Positions 44,566-58,100 of a stretch of DNA of 64,000 nucleotides are shown here, piece after piece (position 1 is the stretch's first letter; each line of letters starts with the position of its first letter). The notes beneath the pieces were generated by a model. It did not search any database and had not been told where the DNA came from. It saw nothing but the letters and a program-made list of their open reading frames with translations. A program made the translations under genes and the position numbers. Source of the DNA: GCA-002050365 sp038235165 (lineage in GTDB: Bacteria; Acidobacteriota; Blastocatellia; Pyrinomonadales; Pyrinomonadaceae). The stretch spans positions 3,571-67,570 of the forward strand of contig JBBSUG010000025.1 in the NCBI GenBank assembly GCA_038235165.1. Direction: 5' to 3'.

Positions 44566-45471
44566 CTACTTTTTGCCGAAACTTTCGATATATTTGCGCG
44601 TCTGTTCTTTTAATTCGACATAACTCGGAATCACAAAGAGAAGCGGCTGCATATCGGAGTATTCATATTTCGTGTTGATGACTTCCTCCAAATTGAACGG
44701 TTTTCGCAATACCTTATCACTGAAAGCGTGTTCTAATTCGCCGAAACTCGACAATAGTCCTGCGCCGTAGGCTTTGATGTCGTTTTTGTCTTCGACCAGA
44801 CCGAATTCGACCGTGAACCAGTAAAGTCTGCCTAATTCTTCGAGCTGTTCGTCGGTGGCAATTCTCGCGCCGTGTCCGATGAACTGCGAAAAATCGGCGA
44901 AGTCAGTATTAGTGAACATCGGAATATGTCCCATCGCTTCGTGAACGATGTCGGGTTCAGGCGTGTAGCCGGGGCGCGAATGGTGGCGGATATACTGCGT
45001 TGAAAGCATCGTCCGCCACGACAGCCAACTGAGGAAGGCGCGGGTGGCGACTAAGCCTTCAATAGGGGCGAGCCGAAATCCGGTCAACTGCTGAAGCCGT
45101 TTGGTCATCTCCGAAAGTTGCGGAATGCGGTCGCCGCTGATGCACAAATCTTTTTTGGCTTGCAAATAAAACGATGAAGCGTGCTTTTGATGAAGTTCCC
45201 GCAGTTCGTTTGAAACGTAACGCCAAACGCTCTGTTCTTCTTCGTTATAATCAACATCCGTAATTTTTCCGGTTTCGCGGAACTTTTTGGATAAACTCGC
45301 AATATGATCGCGGCGTGTGCGATATTCCGGGTCTTTCGCGCCCGGATGGTCGAGCGGAAGTTCTTCGATGTCTTCAAACGGCATATCCACAAAATCGGGT
45401 AAATCTTTTTCATCCACCGGATAATTCGTCATATTTACGGGTTTGGTCGTTAAAGTTTGTTCGGCAGTCAT
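44566..45471 (-). CDS. phhA: Phenylalanine 4-hydroxylase
   Basis: 301 residues. Catalytic PEPDIVHEAMGHIPMF with the iron-binding His residues, then LYWFTVEFGLVEDKND with the iron Glu; RLAPIEGLVATRAFLSWLSW is the pterin-binding region. It turns phenylalanine to tyrosine with tetrahydropterin. GAGGAG precedes the start. Divergent from lrp, suggesting that Lrp controls it in response to an amino acid. Confidence 0.95.
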   Translation of the reverse strand: MTAEQTLTTKPVNMTNYPVDEKDLPDFVDMPFEDIEELPLDHPGAKDPEYRTRRDHIASLSKKFRETGKITDVDYNEEEQSVWRYVSNELRELHQKHASSFYLQAKKDLCISGDRIPQLSEMTKRLQQLTGFRLAPIEGLVATRAFLSWLSWRTMLSTQYIRHHSRPGYTPEPDIVHEAMGHIPMFTNTDFADFSQFIGHGARIATDEQLEELGRLYWFTVEFGLVEDKNDIKAYGAGLLSSFGELEHAFSDKVLRKPFNLEEVINTKYEYSDMQPLLFVIPSYVELKEQTRKYIESFGKK

Positions 45472-45556
45472 TTTGTTAATCTCCTCTAATTTCGGCGCAT
45501 AAGAATTGTGTATTTATATTTTACTTGATTTGGATTTTTTTTTGAATAAGTTTGAT

Positions 45557-45585
45557 TAGTTTTAAACCCGAAAAATATTTATAAT
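45557..45585 (+). promoter_or_regulatory. Possible lrp promoter
   Basis: Perfect -10 TATAAT (45580-45585) about 36 bases before the ATG; a weak -35 TAGTTT sits 17 bases upstream. The 150-base divergent space would also hold Lrp sites for phhA. Confidence 0.4.
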
Positions 45586-45621
45586 CAAAGGAAAAACCTG
45601 CATTTAACTTTAAAATCTAAA

Positions 45622-46074
45622 ATGATTGATGAAATTGACTGGAAACTTATTGTCGAACTTCAAAAAGATGCGCGAACGAGTTATGCCGAATTGAGCAGAA
45701 GAATCGGTTTGACAACACCGGCGATCATCGAGCGAATCCGAAAGTTGGAAGACGCGGAAATCATCACCGGCTACCGGGCGGAAATTGACACGGCGAAAGT
45801 CGGGCTGCCGATCACGGCATTTGTGCGGATGAGTATTTCAGGCGTTGACTATTCGCACATCGTCGAAGTGGCGAGGAAATCAAAGGAAGTTTTGGAATGT
45901 CATCGCGGCACGGGCGGCGACTCGTTTATTTTGAAAGTCGCCGTCGCTTCAATCGAACATCTTCAGGTAATTATTGATAAGTTAACGCCCTACGGCATCA
46001 CAACAACATCTATCGTGCTGTCAACGCCGGTGAAAAAACGCGTTATCGAAGCATCAGACCAAAATTTTCAATAG
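45622..46074 (+). CDS. Lrp/AsnC family transcriptional regulator
   Basis: 150 residues. N-terminal helix-turn-helix (about 15-50): LQKDARTSYAELSRRIGLT, TTPAIIERIRKLEDAEIITGY. C-terminal RAM domain (about 60-140): VECHRGTGGDSFILKV and TPYGITTTSIVLSTPV. It binds amino acids and DNA as dimers or octamers. Placement head to head with phhA suggests control of the phenylalanine/tyrosine catabolic operon. Confidence 0.9.
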   Translation: MIDEIDWKLIVELQKDARTSYAELSRRIGLTTPAIIERIRKLEDAEIITGYRAEIDTAKVGLPITAFVRMSISGVDYSHIVEVARKSKEVLECHRGTGGDSFILKVAVASIEHLQVIIDKLTPYGITTTSIVLSTPVKKRVIEASDQNFQ

Positions 46075-46085
46075 ATTGAGCAATC

Positions 46086-46130
46086 TAACAAAAAGAAGCG
46101 CGAGCAATTTGCCCGCACTTCTTTTTGTTA
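46086..46130. terminator. Bidirectional intrinsic terminator between lrp and glpX
   Basis: Stem TAACAAAAAGAAG / CTTCTTTTTGTTA extended by partly paired GCGCGAGCAA / TTTGCCCGC. T runs on both strands. Confidence 0.8.
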
Positions 46131-46149
46131 GAAGTCTGAACAAAACATT

Positions 46150-47193
46150 TTAAAATCTAATGATGGCATCGGGTCCGCCTTCGACGTGAACCGTGTCAAC
46201 AAATCGAATGCTTTTGCTGTCGGTCGTCATTACGACGGAATGGGTTCGTTTGCCCGCGCCGAAAAAACGGACTCCGCGCAGCAGGGAACCGTCGGTCACG
46301 CCGGTCGCCGCGAAGATAATTCGTTTGCCCGGAGCCAAATCGTTGGTGTCGTAAATTTTTTCCGGGTCGCTGATACCCATTGACTTTAACCGCTCCATCA
46401 ATTCTTCAAACGGCGGAACTTTTGATTTATCAACGCCGAGACGTGAAGCGTCAAAGACGAGTTTTGCTTGAATTTCACCGTTCAAACATTTCATCGCCGC
46501 CGCTGTGAGAACACCTTCGGGTGCGCCGCCGATGCCCATCACCGCGTGAATATTTGTTCCGGCGACCGCTGCCGAAATTCCGGCGGACAAATCACCGTCG
46601 GAGATCAGACGAATTCGCGCTCCGGTTTCGCGTACATCGGCGATCAGCTGTTTATGGCGCGGTCGGTCGAGCGTCATCACCGTTAAATCATTAACGTCGC
46701 GTCCCAGCCGCCGCGCGATATTTTTCAAATTGTCTTTGACCGGCGCGTCAATGTCCACTGCGCCTTTGCAGCTCGGACCGACGACAATTTTATCCATATA
46801 AATATCAGGCGCGTTCAACAATCCGCCGCGTTCCGCCGCTGCTAAAACGGCAATCGCGTTGTTTGCGCCGAGAGCGCATAGATTTGTACCTTCGAGCGGG
46901 TCAACCGCAATGTCAATTTCGGGAAATTCGGCACGCGCCTCTTCCGAATAATCTTTGCCGCCGACTTCTTCGCCGATATAGAGCATTGGTGCTTCGTCAC
47001 GTTCGCCCTCGCCAATGACGATTCGCCCGCGCATCGGCACGCTGTCCATCACCTGCCGCATCGCTTCGACGGCGACGTGATCCGAGTGTTTCCGGTCGCC
47101 CTGCCCCATCGTCCGCGCCGACTCAATCGCCGCCGCTTCGCAAACGCGCAAAAAATCTAACGCCAATTCCCGTTCCGCTTTCAAGTTTTTCAT
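46150..47193 (-). CDS. glpX: Fructose-1,6-bisphosphatase class II
   Basis: 347 residues. GRIVIGEGERDEAPML, IAVDPLEGTNLCALGANNAI and the C-terminal RGVRFFGAGKRTHSVVM are GlpX signatures; the metal-binding DPLEGT motif is intact. It dephosphorylates fructose-1,6-bisphosphate in gluconeogenesis. It is the only FBPase in view. A short word-rich spacer lies upstream. Confidence 0.95.
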   Translation of the reverse strand: MKNLKAERELALDFLRVCEAAAIESARTMGQGDRKHSDHVAVEAMRQVMDSVPMRGRIVIGEGERDEAPMLYIGEEVGGKDYSEEARAEFPEIDIAVDPLEGTNLCALGANNAIAVLAAAERGGLLNAPDIYMDKIVVGPSCKGAVDIDAPVKDNLKNIARRLGRDVNDLTVMTLDRPRHKQLIADVRETGARIRLISDGDLSAGISAAVAGTNIHAVMGIGGAPEGVLTAAAMKCLNGEIQAKLVFDASRLGVDKSKVPPFEELMERLKSMGISDPEKIYDTNDLAPGKRIIFAATGVTDGSLLRGVRFFGAGKRTHSVVMTTDSKSIRFVDTVHVEGGPDAIIRF

Positions 47194-47311
47194 TTTGTTA
47201 TAATGTCCTTTGTCTTTCGTTAATTTGAGTTAATAGGTTTATATCAAAGTTTAAAACAAAGGACAACGAACAAAGGACGAAGGACTAATTTTTGCACTTG
47301 TCTAACGTGAT

Positions 47312-47340
47312 TTGACAAGCTATGATTTTGAGTATCATAT
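47312..47340 (+). promoter_or_regulatory. Putative promoter of the ferredoxin gene
   Basis: Consensus TTGACA (47312-47317); 17 bases later TCATAT, or at 15 bases TATCAT. AAGGAG at 47365-47370 precedes the ATG by 11 bases. Confidence 0.5.
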
Positions 47341-47381
47341 TTTATTTTGGTTTTTATCATTACTAAGGAGATTTTTAATAA

Positions 47382-47678
47382 ATGACATATATCGTCACCG
47401 ACCCCTGCATCGAATGTAAATATACCGACTGCGCGGCGGTTTGTCCGGTCGAAGCGTTTCACGAACTTCCCGACCGGCTTTTAATCAACCCGGATGCGTG
47501 CATTGATTGTGATGCCTGTCTGCCCGAATGCCCCGTCGAAGCTATTTTCTCGGATATGTCTATCCCGGAAGAATATATGGGTTGGCTGGAGAAAAATGCC
47601 GAAGCCGAAAATTACCCGATCATCAGCACGAAGATTCCTGCCCTGATGGGTGCCGGCTGTTCGGGTCCGCCGGAATAA
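47382..47678 (+). CDS. fdxA: 7Fe ferredoxin FdxA-type
   Basis: 98 residues. CIECKYTDCAAVCP and CIDCDACLPECP follow the Azotobacter FdI arrangement, giving one 3Fe-4S and one 4Fe-4S cluster, plus the C-terminal part IPEEYMGWLEKNAE found in the family. A low-potential electron carrier in the cytoplasm. Single gene with its own promoter and a strong terminator; converges on rpoC. Confidence 0.92.
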   Translation: MTYIVTDPCIECKYTDCAAVCPVEAFHELPDRLLINPDACIDCDACLPECPVEAIFSDMSIPEEYMGWLEKNAEAENYPIISTKIPALMGAGCSGPPE

Positions 47679-47697
47679 ATTGCTTATTATTAGACGC

Positions 47698-47736
47698 AAA
47701 AAGGGTTGGAAGTTAATTCAACTTCCAGCCCTTTTT
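47698..47736. terminator. Bidirectional intrinsic terminator between fdxA and rpoC
   Basis: Arms AAAAAGGGTTGGAAGTT and AACTTCCAGCCCTTTTT with one G-T pair and a five-base loop; A and T tracts at the ends serve both strands. Confidence 0.9.
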
Positions 47737-47797
47737 AGATTTAAGATTTAAGGTTTAAGGCTCAAGGTCAAAACCTTAAACCTTAAACCTCAAAAGT
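47737..47797. repeat. Word-repeat palindrome (TTTAAGGTTTAAGG...)
   Basis: Tandem words AGATTTA and AAGGTTTAAGG on the left mirror ACCTTAAACCTTAAACC on the right. It lies directly after the rpoC stop and may help end the rpoBC transcript. Confidence 0.6.
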
Positions 47798-47802
47798 GAA
47801 AT

Positions 47803-52104
<4,302 letters not shown>

Positions 52105-52227
52105 CTTTTTCTCCGTTTGAAACAACATACAGCAATTTATGCTTTATGTTTTTATAACCATTTAATACTGTGATTTCCTAGTCTTAAACTTTATTCTTTT
52201 TGAAACTTTACATTTTCATTCATTTCG

Positions 52228-53403
52228 TCAGGCGTAAATTTCCCCGTTCATCTTAAAACTCTGTTTAATTCTCGGCATTTGTTGCGGCATCGGACTGTCT
52301 GTATTAACCGGCACAAGGTCTTGATCCCATCTGAGTCCTTTAGAACGTAAAAAATCATAAACATTTTCTCTTTCTCCGCTGTCTTTAACCGCTCTGGTGA
52401 ACCACTTATTAGCAAAAGTCGTTAAGAATGCTCCCCGCATATACAAAACAGCGTCATCTTTTTCAGATTGAGTCGGCTCTCCCGATTCTTTATCTGAATG
52501 TGCAAACATTTCTACAACATATTGCCGCCAGTCATTTAATTCTTTTTCATATATTTTACCGGAACGTCCGGCGACCGTAGTAGTTTTTTTGGGAATTTTA
52601 TATTCCTGCCAACCGTAATGAGAAGGTGAAACCGAATCCATATAAGTATGACAAGCCTTTCCAAACGCCGTTAAAGCAGTTAATGACATTTCTCCCGGAA
52701 GAGGAACACGCTCTAAATATCCCAATTCAGGAGTTTTCTTCTTTTTCTCACTCCATTCCCAACGACTAATGTCTATATCCTGTTGAATTCCGCGAGCCTC
52801 AAGCGTGTTTTTTTCTATCCAAATGAGTGCCTCTCTCTGTGCATTTTCAACCGACATTCCTTCGGGTGTCATTGCGTGCATCGGTGCATTGCTGATGAAT
52901 AAGGTAATTGGAAAGTCATAGCCTGTTCCAAGTAATGTATCAACTAACCTACTGCCATAATCAATCTTATCTACTTCGGCTGCCGACAATCCACCGCCTC
53001 CATTTCCATATTCACTATTGCCCCCTTCTTTGAAACAGTATTCAATGAGTTTTTTATGAGTAGTTGTGGGAAACATTCTGCGAAGTCTATTGCTAAATAA
53101 TATATTGCGTAAAACTCTGACGTTCGGACTAGCTCCAAAGATTGTTTCAAATTGGATAACGCTCATTTCTCCACCGATTGTCCGCCACGTTTCGATATTC
53201 ATTCTACCTGTCTGACTTAATCCCTTAGATTGTTGAAATTGTGCCAAAGCAATTTGTGTTTTGGCACAAAAATCGTTGCTAGGTGAAATGTTTGAGATTC
53301 CCACTTGACTGTTAAAATTCAGAAATTTCTTAATTCCAATTATGCCAGGATATTTGTTTCCGATTTGGTGCAGACAAGTTTTCAAATCGCTATAATTTAT
53401 CAT
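52228..53403 (-). CDS. Peptidoglycan-binding-like protein with putative zinc phospholipase/toxin domain (rpoB-rpoC cassette gene 3)
   Basis: 391 residues from MINYSDLK. The first 80 residues include PG-binding-like features (KTQIALAQFQQSKGLSQTGR). A later part has NAPMHAMTPEGMS and TAFGKACHTYMDSVSPSHYG; this H...H..DS.SP.H arrangement resembles the zinc-binding core of phospholipase C/P1-type domains found at the end of Rhs-type toxins. No signal peptide. It overlaps the previous gene by ATGA. Function inferred only: a lytic or lipid-cleaving effector. Confidence 0.7.
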   Translation of the reverse strand: MINYSDLKTCLHQIGNKYPGIIGIKKFLNFNSQVGISNISPSNDFCAKTQIALAQFQQSKGLSQTGRMNIETWRTIGGEMSVIQFETIFGASPNVRVLRNILFSNRLRRMFPTTTHKKLIEYCFKEGGNSEYGNGGGGLSAAEVDKIDYGSRLVDTLLGTGYDFPITLFISNAPMHAMTPEGMSVENAQREALIWIEKNTLEARGIQQDIDISRWEWSEKKKKTPELGYLERVPLPGEMSLTALTAFGKACHTYMDSVSPSHYGWQEYKIPKKTTTVAGRSGKIYEKELNDWRQYVVEMFAHSDKESGEPTQSEKDDAVLYMRGAFLTTFANKWFTRAVKDSGERENVYDFLRSKGLRWDQDLVPVNTDSPMPQQMPRIKQSFKMNGEIYA

Positions 53404-53843
53404 TGTATTTTTTCCTTGATAATTATTTCTCTTGTGATTTCTCGGTTTAAACACTTCTCCGGCGGATAACACCACTTGTTTTCTGACTTATACCCTTCTG
53501 CCCAAAGACCGGTAGAAGGACCAAAACCAGCGTGAGGATTTATTTTCATTACAATCTCCATTAATCTCCAAAACAAAAATTTGAAAACTGATACCTTAAT
53601 GCTCTTTTCCGAAAACGTAACTGATCCATTTGCGTCTGACGTTTTCTCATCTCTGTGATCTTCTGATTCAAACGTCCAATGTTGCCAACCTTGAACTATC
53701 TTAATTCCTGTCATCAGTTGATTGTTTTCATTTATTACTTTAAGTGTTACTTCGGGAACAACATCTACAGGAATAATTGGTAACCAAATAAATATGGCAA
53801 CCACGATAACCGACAGAGTTATATTTAGCTTCCTATTTTTCAT
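53400..53843 (-). CDS. Membrane-anchored protein (rpoB-rpoC cassette gene 2)
   Basis: 147 residues. N-terminal membrane helix (about 7-25, LNITLSVIVVAIFIWLPIIP), then an extracytoplasmic part with VTLKVINENNQLMTGIKIVQ and a DANGSVTFSEK segment, suggestive of a transthyretin/carboxypeptidase-regulatory-type beta sandwich. Later two Cys in WCYPPEKC could make a disulfide. ATGA overlaps with both neighbours. It could hold or protect against the downstream protein; this is speculative. Confidence 0.65.
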   Translation of the reverse strand: MKNRKLNITLSVIVVAIFIWLPIIPVDVVPEVTLKVINENNQLMTGIKIVQGWQHWTFESEDHRDEKTSDANGSVTFSEKSIKVSVFKFLFWRLMEIVMKINPHAGFGPSTGLWAEGYKSENKWCYPPEKCLNREITREIIIKEKIQ

Positions 53844-55078
53844 TTCAAAGTTTCGGCTTTTTCCAATAACTGTTTAAAGTCAGCCTTTATCCGGCGCGAT
53901 TTATTTAAAACCAAAGCGTGAAAATCTCCCTCATTCAAATAAGCTCCTGCTTGGTGTGATGCTTCTATTATCGGAATCGCTTCTTTGTAATACTCTTTTG
54001 CTTCCATCAGAATAAGGGAAACAGCCGCATAATACCTGACAAAATCCTCCTTGGCTTTCAAAAGTTTTGTTACTTCACTTGAATGGTTCTTCGCATTTAA
54101 GACACCTAAAGCCAAAGCCGCATCTTTCCTCACCAAACTGTTTTCATCACCAAGAAGCAGTACAATTTCATCGGTGTATTCTTTAGCATCCAATAATGCT
54201 AATGCTTTTGCGGCATCTCCCTTGCGGAACCTCCTATTTAGAAGTTTGGCAATATCTTTTGCGTTTTCCTTTGATTCGAGTTTAACGAACGCATACGTCG
54301 CGGCTTTACCAGTTTCAATCCCGAAGTCTCCGAGCATTACCTCAGCGAGTTCTTTTTTGTAATCTTTCGCCGTTCCGGTGGCGAATAGAAAATAAATCGG
54401 AGAAACATCGTCATTGACCTGAAAATCTTTGTTCACGAGCAAAGCAACGATGTCTTTGGCATATTCCTTCGCATTGAGATAGTTTAACGCTACAATTGCG
54501 CCGGTTCGATCATAGTTATTCCGACTTTTAAGCAAAAGCGCAATCTTGGCGGTATATTCTTTTGCTCCGAGAATGCCCAAAGCAGTTGCCGCACGACCAC
54601 GATAAACTACCACGGGATATGTATCCGGTTCGGTAAAAGATTTGTCTCTTTCTCCCATTAATGCGGCAATCGGCGGCGCATAATCAGTGTCGCCCGTGAT
54701 GCCTAACATAACCGCAGCAAATCCTTTAATCGTATCGTCGTCGGATTTCAAAAAACCGGAGAATTTCTCCTTAAACGCTTTTATTCCTCCTATTTCCTTA
54801 AATTTTACTTCGTCTCTTGATTCCAATGCGTCGAGAAACCTTTTAAGATATTCCTGAACTTCATCAACTTCTGTTTCGGATTCATAATTGTGGATTAAAC
54901 TCCACATATTTGAGAAAAAAAGTCCGCCGTACTTTACTGAAAATCGGTATCTCAAATCTTCCAACTGTTTTCCGTTTGGCGCAATGGACTTTGGTTGATT
55001 AGGCAGTTTAACTTCCTGACCTAAACAAACAGTAAAAAGCAAACAGAAAATAATTGTCGAAAGCAGGGCTTGTTTCAT
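53840..55078 (-). CDS. Secreted HEAT-repeat protein (rpoB-rpoC cassette gene 1)
   Basis: 412 residues from MKQALLSTII. Signal peptide about 1-21 (ending VCLG/Q). About nine repeats of the HEAT type follow, with the recurring pattern A..LG.L.AKEYT..I..LL. Such solenoids bind other proteins. It is the first gene after rpoB and starts the ATGA-linked trio. Codon use is not obviously different from neighbours. Confidence 0.8.
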   Translation of the reverse strand: MKQALLSTIIFCLLFTVCLGQEVKLPNQPKSIAPNGKQLEDLRYRFSVKYGGLFFSNMWSLIHNYESETEVDEVQEYLKRFLDALESRDEVKFKEIGGIKAFKEKFSGFLKSDDDTIKGFAAVMLGITGDTDYAPPIAALMGERDKSFTEPDTYPVVVYRGRAATALGILGAKEYTAKIALLLKSRNNYDRTGAIVALNYLNAKEYAKDIVALLVNKDFQVNDDVSPIYFLFATGTAKDYKKELAEVMLGDFGIETGKAATYAFVKLESKENAKDIAKLLNRRFRKGDAAKALALLDAKEYTDEIVLLLGDENSLVRKDAALALGVLNAKNHSSEVTKLLKAKEDFVRYYAAVSLILMEAKEYYKEAIPIIEASHQAGAYLNEGDFHALVLNKSRRIKADFKQLLEKAETLK

Positions 55079-55110
55079 AACTTCATTTTTCCGCCGCAGA
55101 CTTTGTGAAC

Positions 55111-55165
55111 ATTCCAATATTTCAGACTGCAATCTGCATTCTGCAAAATGCAGTCTGAAATTCCA
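55111..55165. repeat. Palindromic element at the rpoB-cassette junction
   Basis: TTTCAGACTGCA (55120-55131) mirrors TGCAGTCTGAAA (55149-55160), with inner GCATT / AATGC and outer ATTCCAA words. It could be a terminator after rpoB or a trace of insertion. The cassette begins just after it. Confidence 0.6.
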
Positions 55166-55171
55166 AAGTTT

Positions 55172-58100
55172 TTAATCCGCGCCGACAACTTCACCGACAC
55201 CTGACAAGATTGCGTCCGGGTCAATCTCGTCTTCGGTGATGAGTTCGACATCGAGACACAGCGATTGCAGTTCGCGCACTAAAACATTGAACGATTCGGG
55301 AATTCCGGGCTGAAAATCGGAATCACCTTTGACGATGGTTTCGTATATTTTCGAGCGTCCGGCAACGTCGTCGGATTTACAGGTAAGCAGTTCCTGCAAA
55401 ATATGCGCCGCGCCATAGGCTTCCAATGCCCAAACTTCCATTTCGCCAAAACGCTGTCCGCCGAATTGCGCTTTACCGCCCAAAGGCTGCTGCGTAATTA
55501 ACGAATATGGTCCAATTGAACGGGCGTGAATCTTGTCGTCCACCAAATGCGATAGTTTCAGCATATAAATGTAACCGACCGTTACTTTCTGCTCGAACTG
55601 TTCGCCCGTCATTCCATCATAAAGTCGCGTTTTGCCCGATAATCCGACGGAAGCCGGAATGCCGAGTTCATCGTATTTATCGTTGGCAAGCTGAATATAT
55701 TCCTTGATTTCTTTTTCGCTTGCGCCGTCAAAAACCGGCGTGGCGAAATGCAGACCGAGAACTTTTCCAGCCCAGCCGAGATGCGTTTCGAGAATTTGCC
55801 CGACGTTCATACGCGACGGCACACCGAGCGGATTCAGCACGATTTCAACCGGCGTTCCGTCCGGCAAATACGGCATATCTTCTTCCGGCAAAATTCTGGC
55901 GATGACACCTTTGTTGCCGTGCCGTCCCGCCATTTTGTCGCCGACCGAAAGTTTACGCTTCATCGCCACGAAAACTTTGACCATTTTAATGACACCCGGA
56001 GGAAGTTCATCACCCTGTTTCAGCTTAGTGATTTTTTCCTCATAGATGTCGCTTAAAATATTGATCTGGCGCGTCGTGCGCTGTTCGTATTCTTTGATTT
56101 CCGCGATCACGTCAATTGTTCCGGCGGAAACGTCGGCTTTGCGAAGCAGTTTGATGTCAACGCCTTTGAGCATTTCGCGCGTCAGCGTTTCGCCTTTTTG
56201 CAGAACGACCTCTTTCTCGCTGTCGGTCAAATCTTTGGTCAGTTTACGACCGTCGAAAAGTTCGTAAATTCTTTCGTCGCGCTGTTCGCTCAAAATACGA
56301 ATTTCATCTTCGAGATCGCGCCGCAAATCGTCTTCTTCAAGCGATTCGATGTCGAGTGAACGCTCGTCTTTTTCCTGTCCTTTGCGGGTGAAAACCTGCA
56401 CGTCAACGACCGTTCCGTCAATTCCTGGCGGGCAGGTCAGCGATGCGTCTTTCACGTCGCCGGCTTTTTCGCCGAAAATCGCACGAAGCAGTTTTTCTTC
56501 CGCCGTCAGTTGCGTTTCACCTTTTGGTGTCACTTTCCCGACAAGAATCGAGCCGGGTTTAACCTGCGCTCCGATGCGGATGATGCCCGATTCGTCCAAA
56601 TCGCGCAGCATATTTTCGCCGATATTGGGAATATCGCGGGTCACTTCTTCAGGTCCGAGTTTTGTGTCGCGGGCTTCAATTTCGAGTTCCTCAATGTGAA
56701 TCGAAGTGTAATAATCTTCTTTCACCAGTCTTTCGGAAACGAGAATCGCATCCTCAAAATTGTATCCGCGCCACGACATAAACGCGACGAGAACATTTCT
56801 GCCGAGCGCGAGTTCGCCGCGATCCGTGCAGGGTCCGTCCGCGATAACCTGACCTTTTTTAACACTTTCGCCGACTTTCACGATGGCGCGTTGGTTGATG
56901 CAGGTGTTTTGATTTGATCGCGTAAATTTAACGAGCGAATAAATATCCGCCGTCACTTCGCGCGAAATCGTCCCGTCAACCTGATGATCGGCTTTGACGA
57001 TAATGCGCTCTGAGTCAACATAATCAACCACGCCGTTACGTTTGGCAATGACGACCGCGCCCGAATCTCGCGCCGCAATCGCTTCCATTCCAGTTCCGAC
57101 GAACGGACTTTCGGCACGAAGCAGCGGTACTGACTGACGCTGCATATTTGAACCCATCAAGGCGCGGTTCGCATCGTCGTTTTCGAGAAAGGGAACTAAG
57201 GAAGCCGCCACCGAAACGAGTTGTTTCGGTGAAACGTCCATATATTCGATTTCTTCGCGGTCGGAAGTGATAAATTCACCTTTTTTACGCGCCGCATTGC
57301 GTTCGTTAAGAAGATTTCCTTTTTCGTCCAGCACGATATTTGCCTGTCCGATGACGTATTTGTCTTCTTCCCATGCCGTCAAATAAAACGGGAACGGTTC
57401 AAATTCAGCTTCGCGCTCATCCTTTTTGAGTTTGGCGTTTGCTTCTTCGACTTCTTCCAACGGAACGTGCGAATGTGGTTTCAAACCGGTTCCGCCGCCG
57501 TTGATAATATTGACGTATTCGATGACGCGTCCGTCAGTAACTTTGCGATACGGCGATTCGATAAACCCAAATTCATTGATTCGCGCAAAACACGACAAAC
57601 TGGAAATCAAACCGATATTCGGACCTTCCGGCGTTTCAATCGGGCAGATGCGCCCGTAGTGCGTCGGGTGAACGTCGCGGACTTCAAAACCGGCGCGTTC
57701 ACGCGATAATCCGCCCGGTCCGAGTGCGGACAATCTGCGTTTATGCGTAATTTCCGACAGCGGATTGGTTTGATCCATAAACTGCGACAACTGCGACGAA
57801 CCGAAAAATTCGCGCACCGCAGCCGTGACGGGTTTGGCATTGACCAAATCGCGCGGCATCGTCGTGAACATATCCTGTTGAATGGACATTTTCTCCTTGA
57901 TGGCGCGTTCCATTCGCTCTAATCCGATGCGAAACTGATTTTCGAGCAATTCGCCGACGGCGCGAACGCGGCGGTTGCCGAGATGATCAATGTCGTCCTG
58001 ATAATAGTGTTCGCTGTCTTTCTTCATCCGCAGCAAATAATTGACGACTTCGTAAAAATCTTTCGCTTCGAGTAGAAAATTGTTCAAATCTTCGCGTTCC

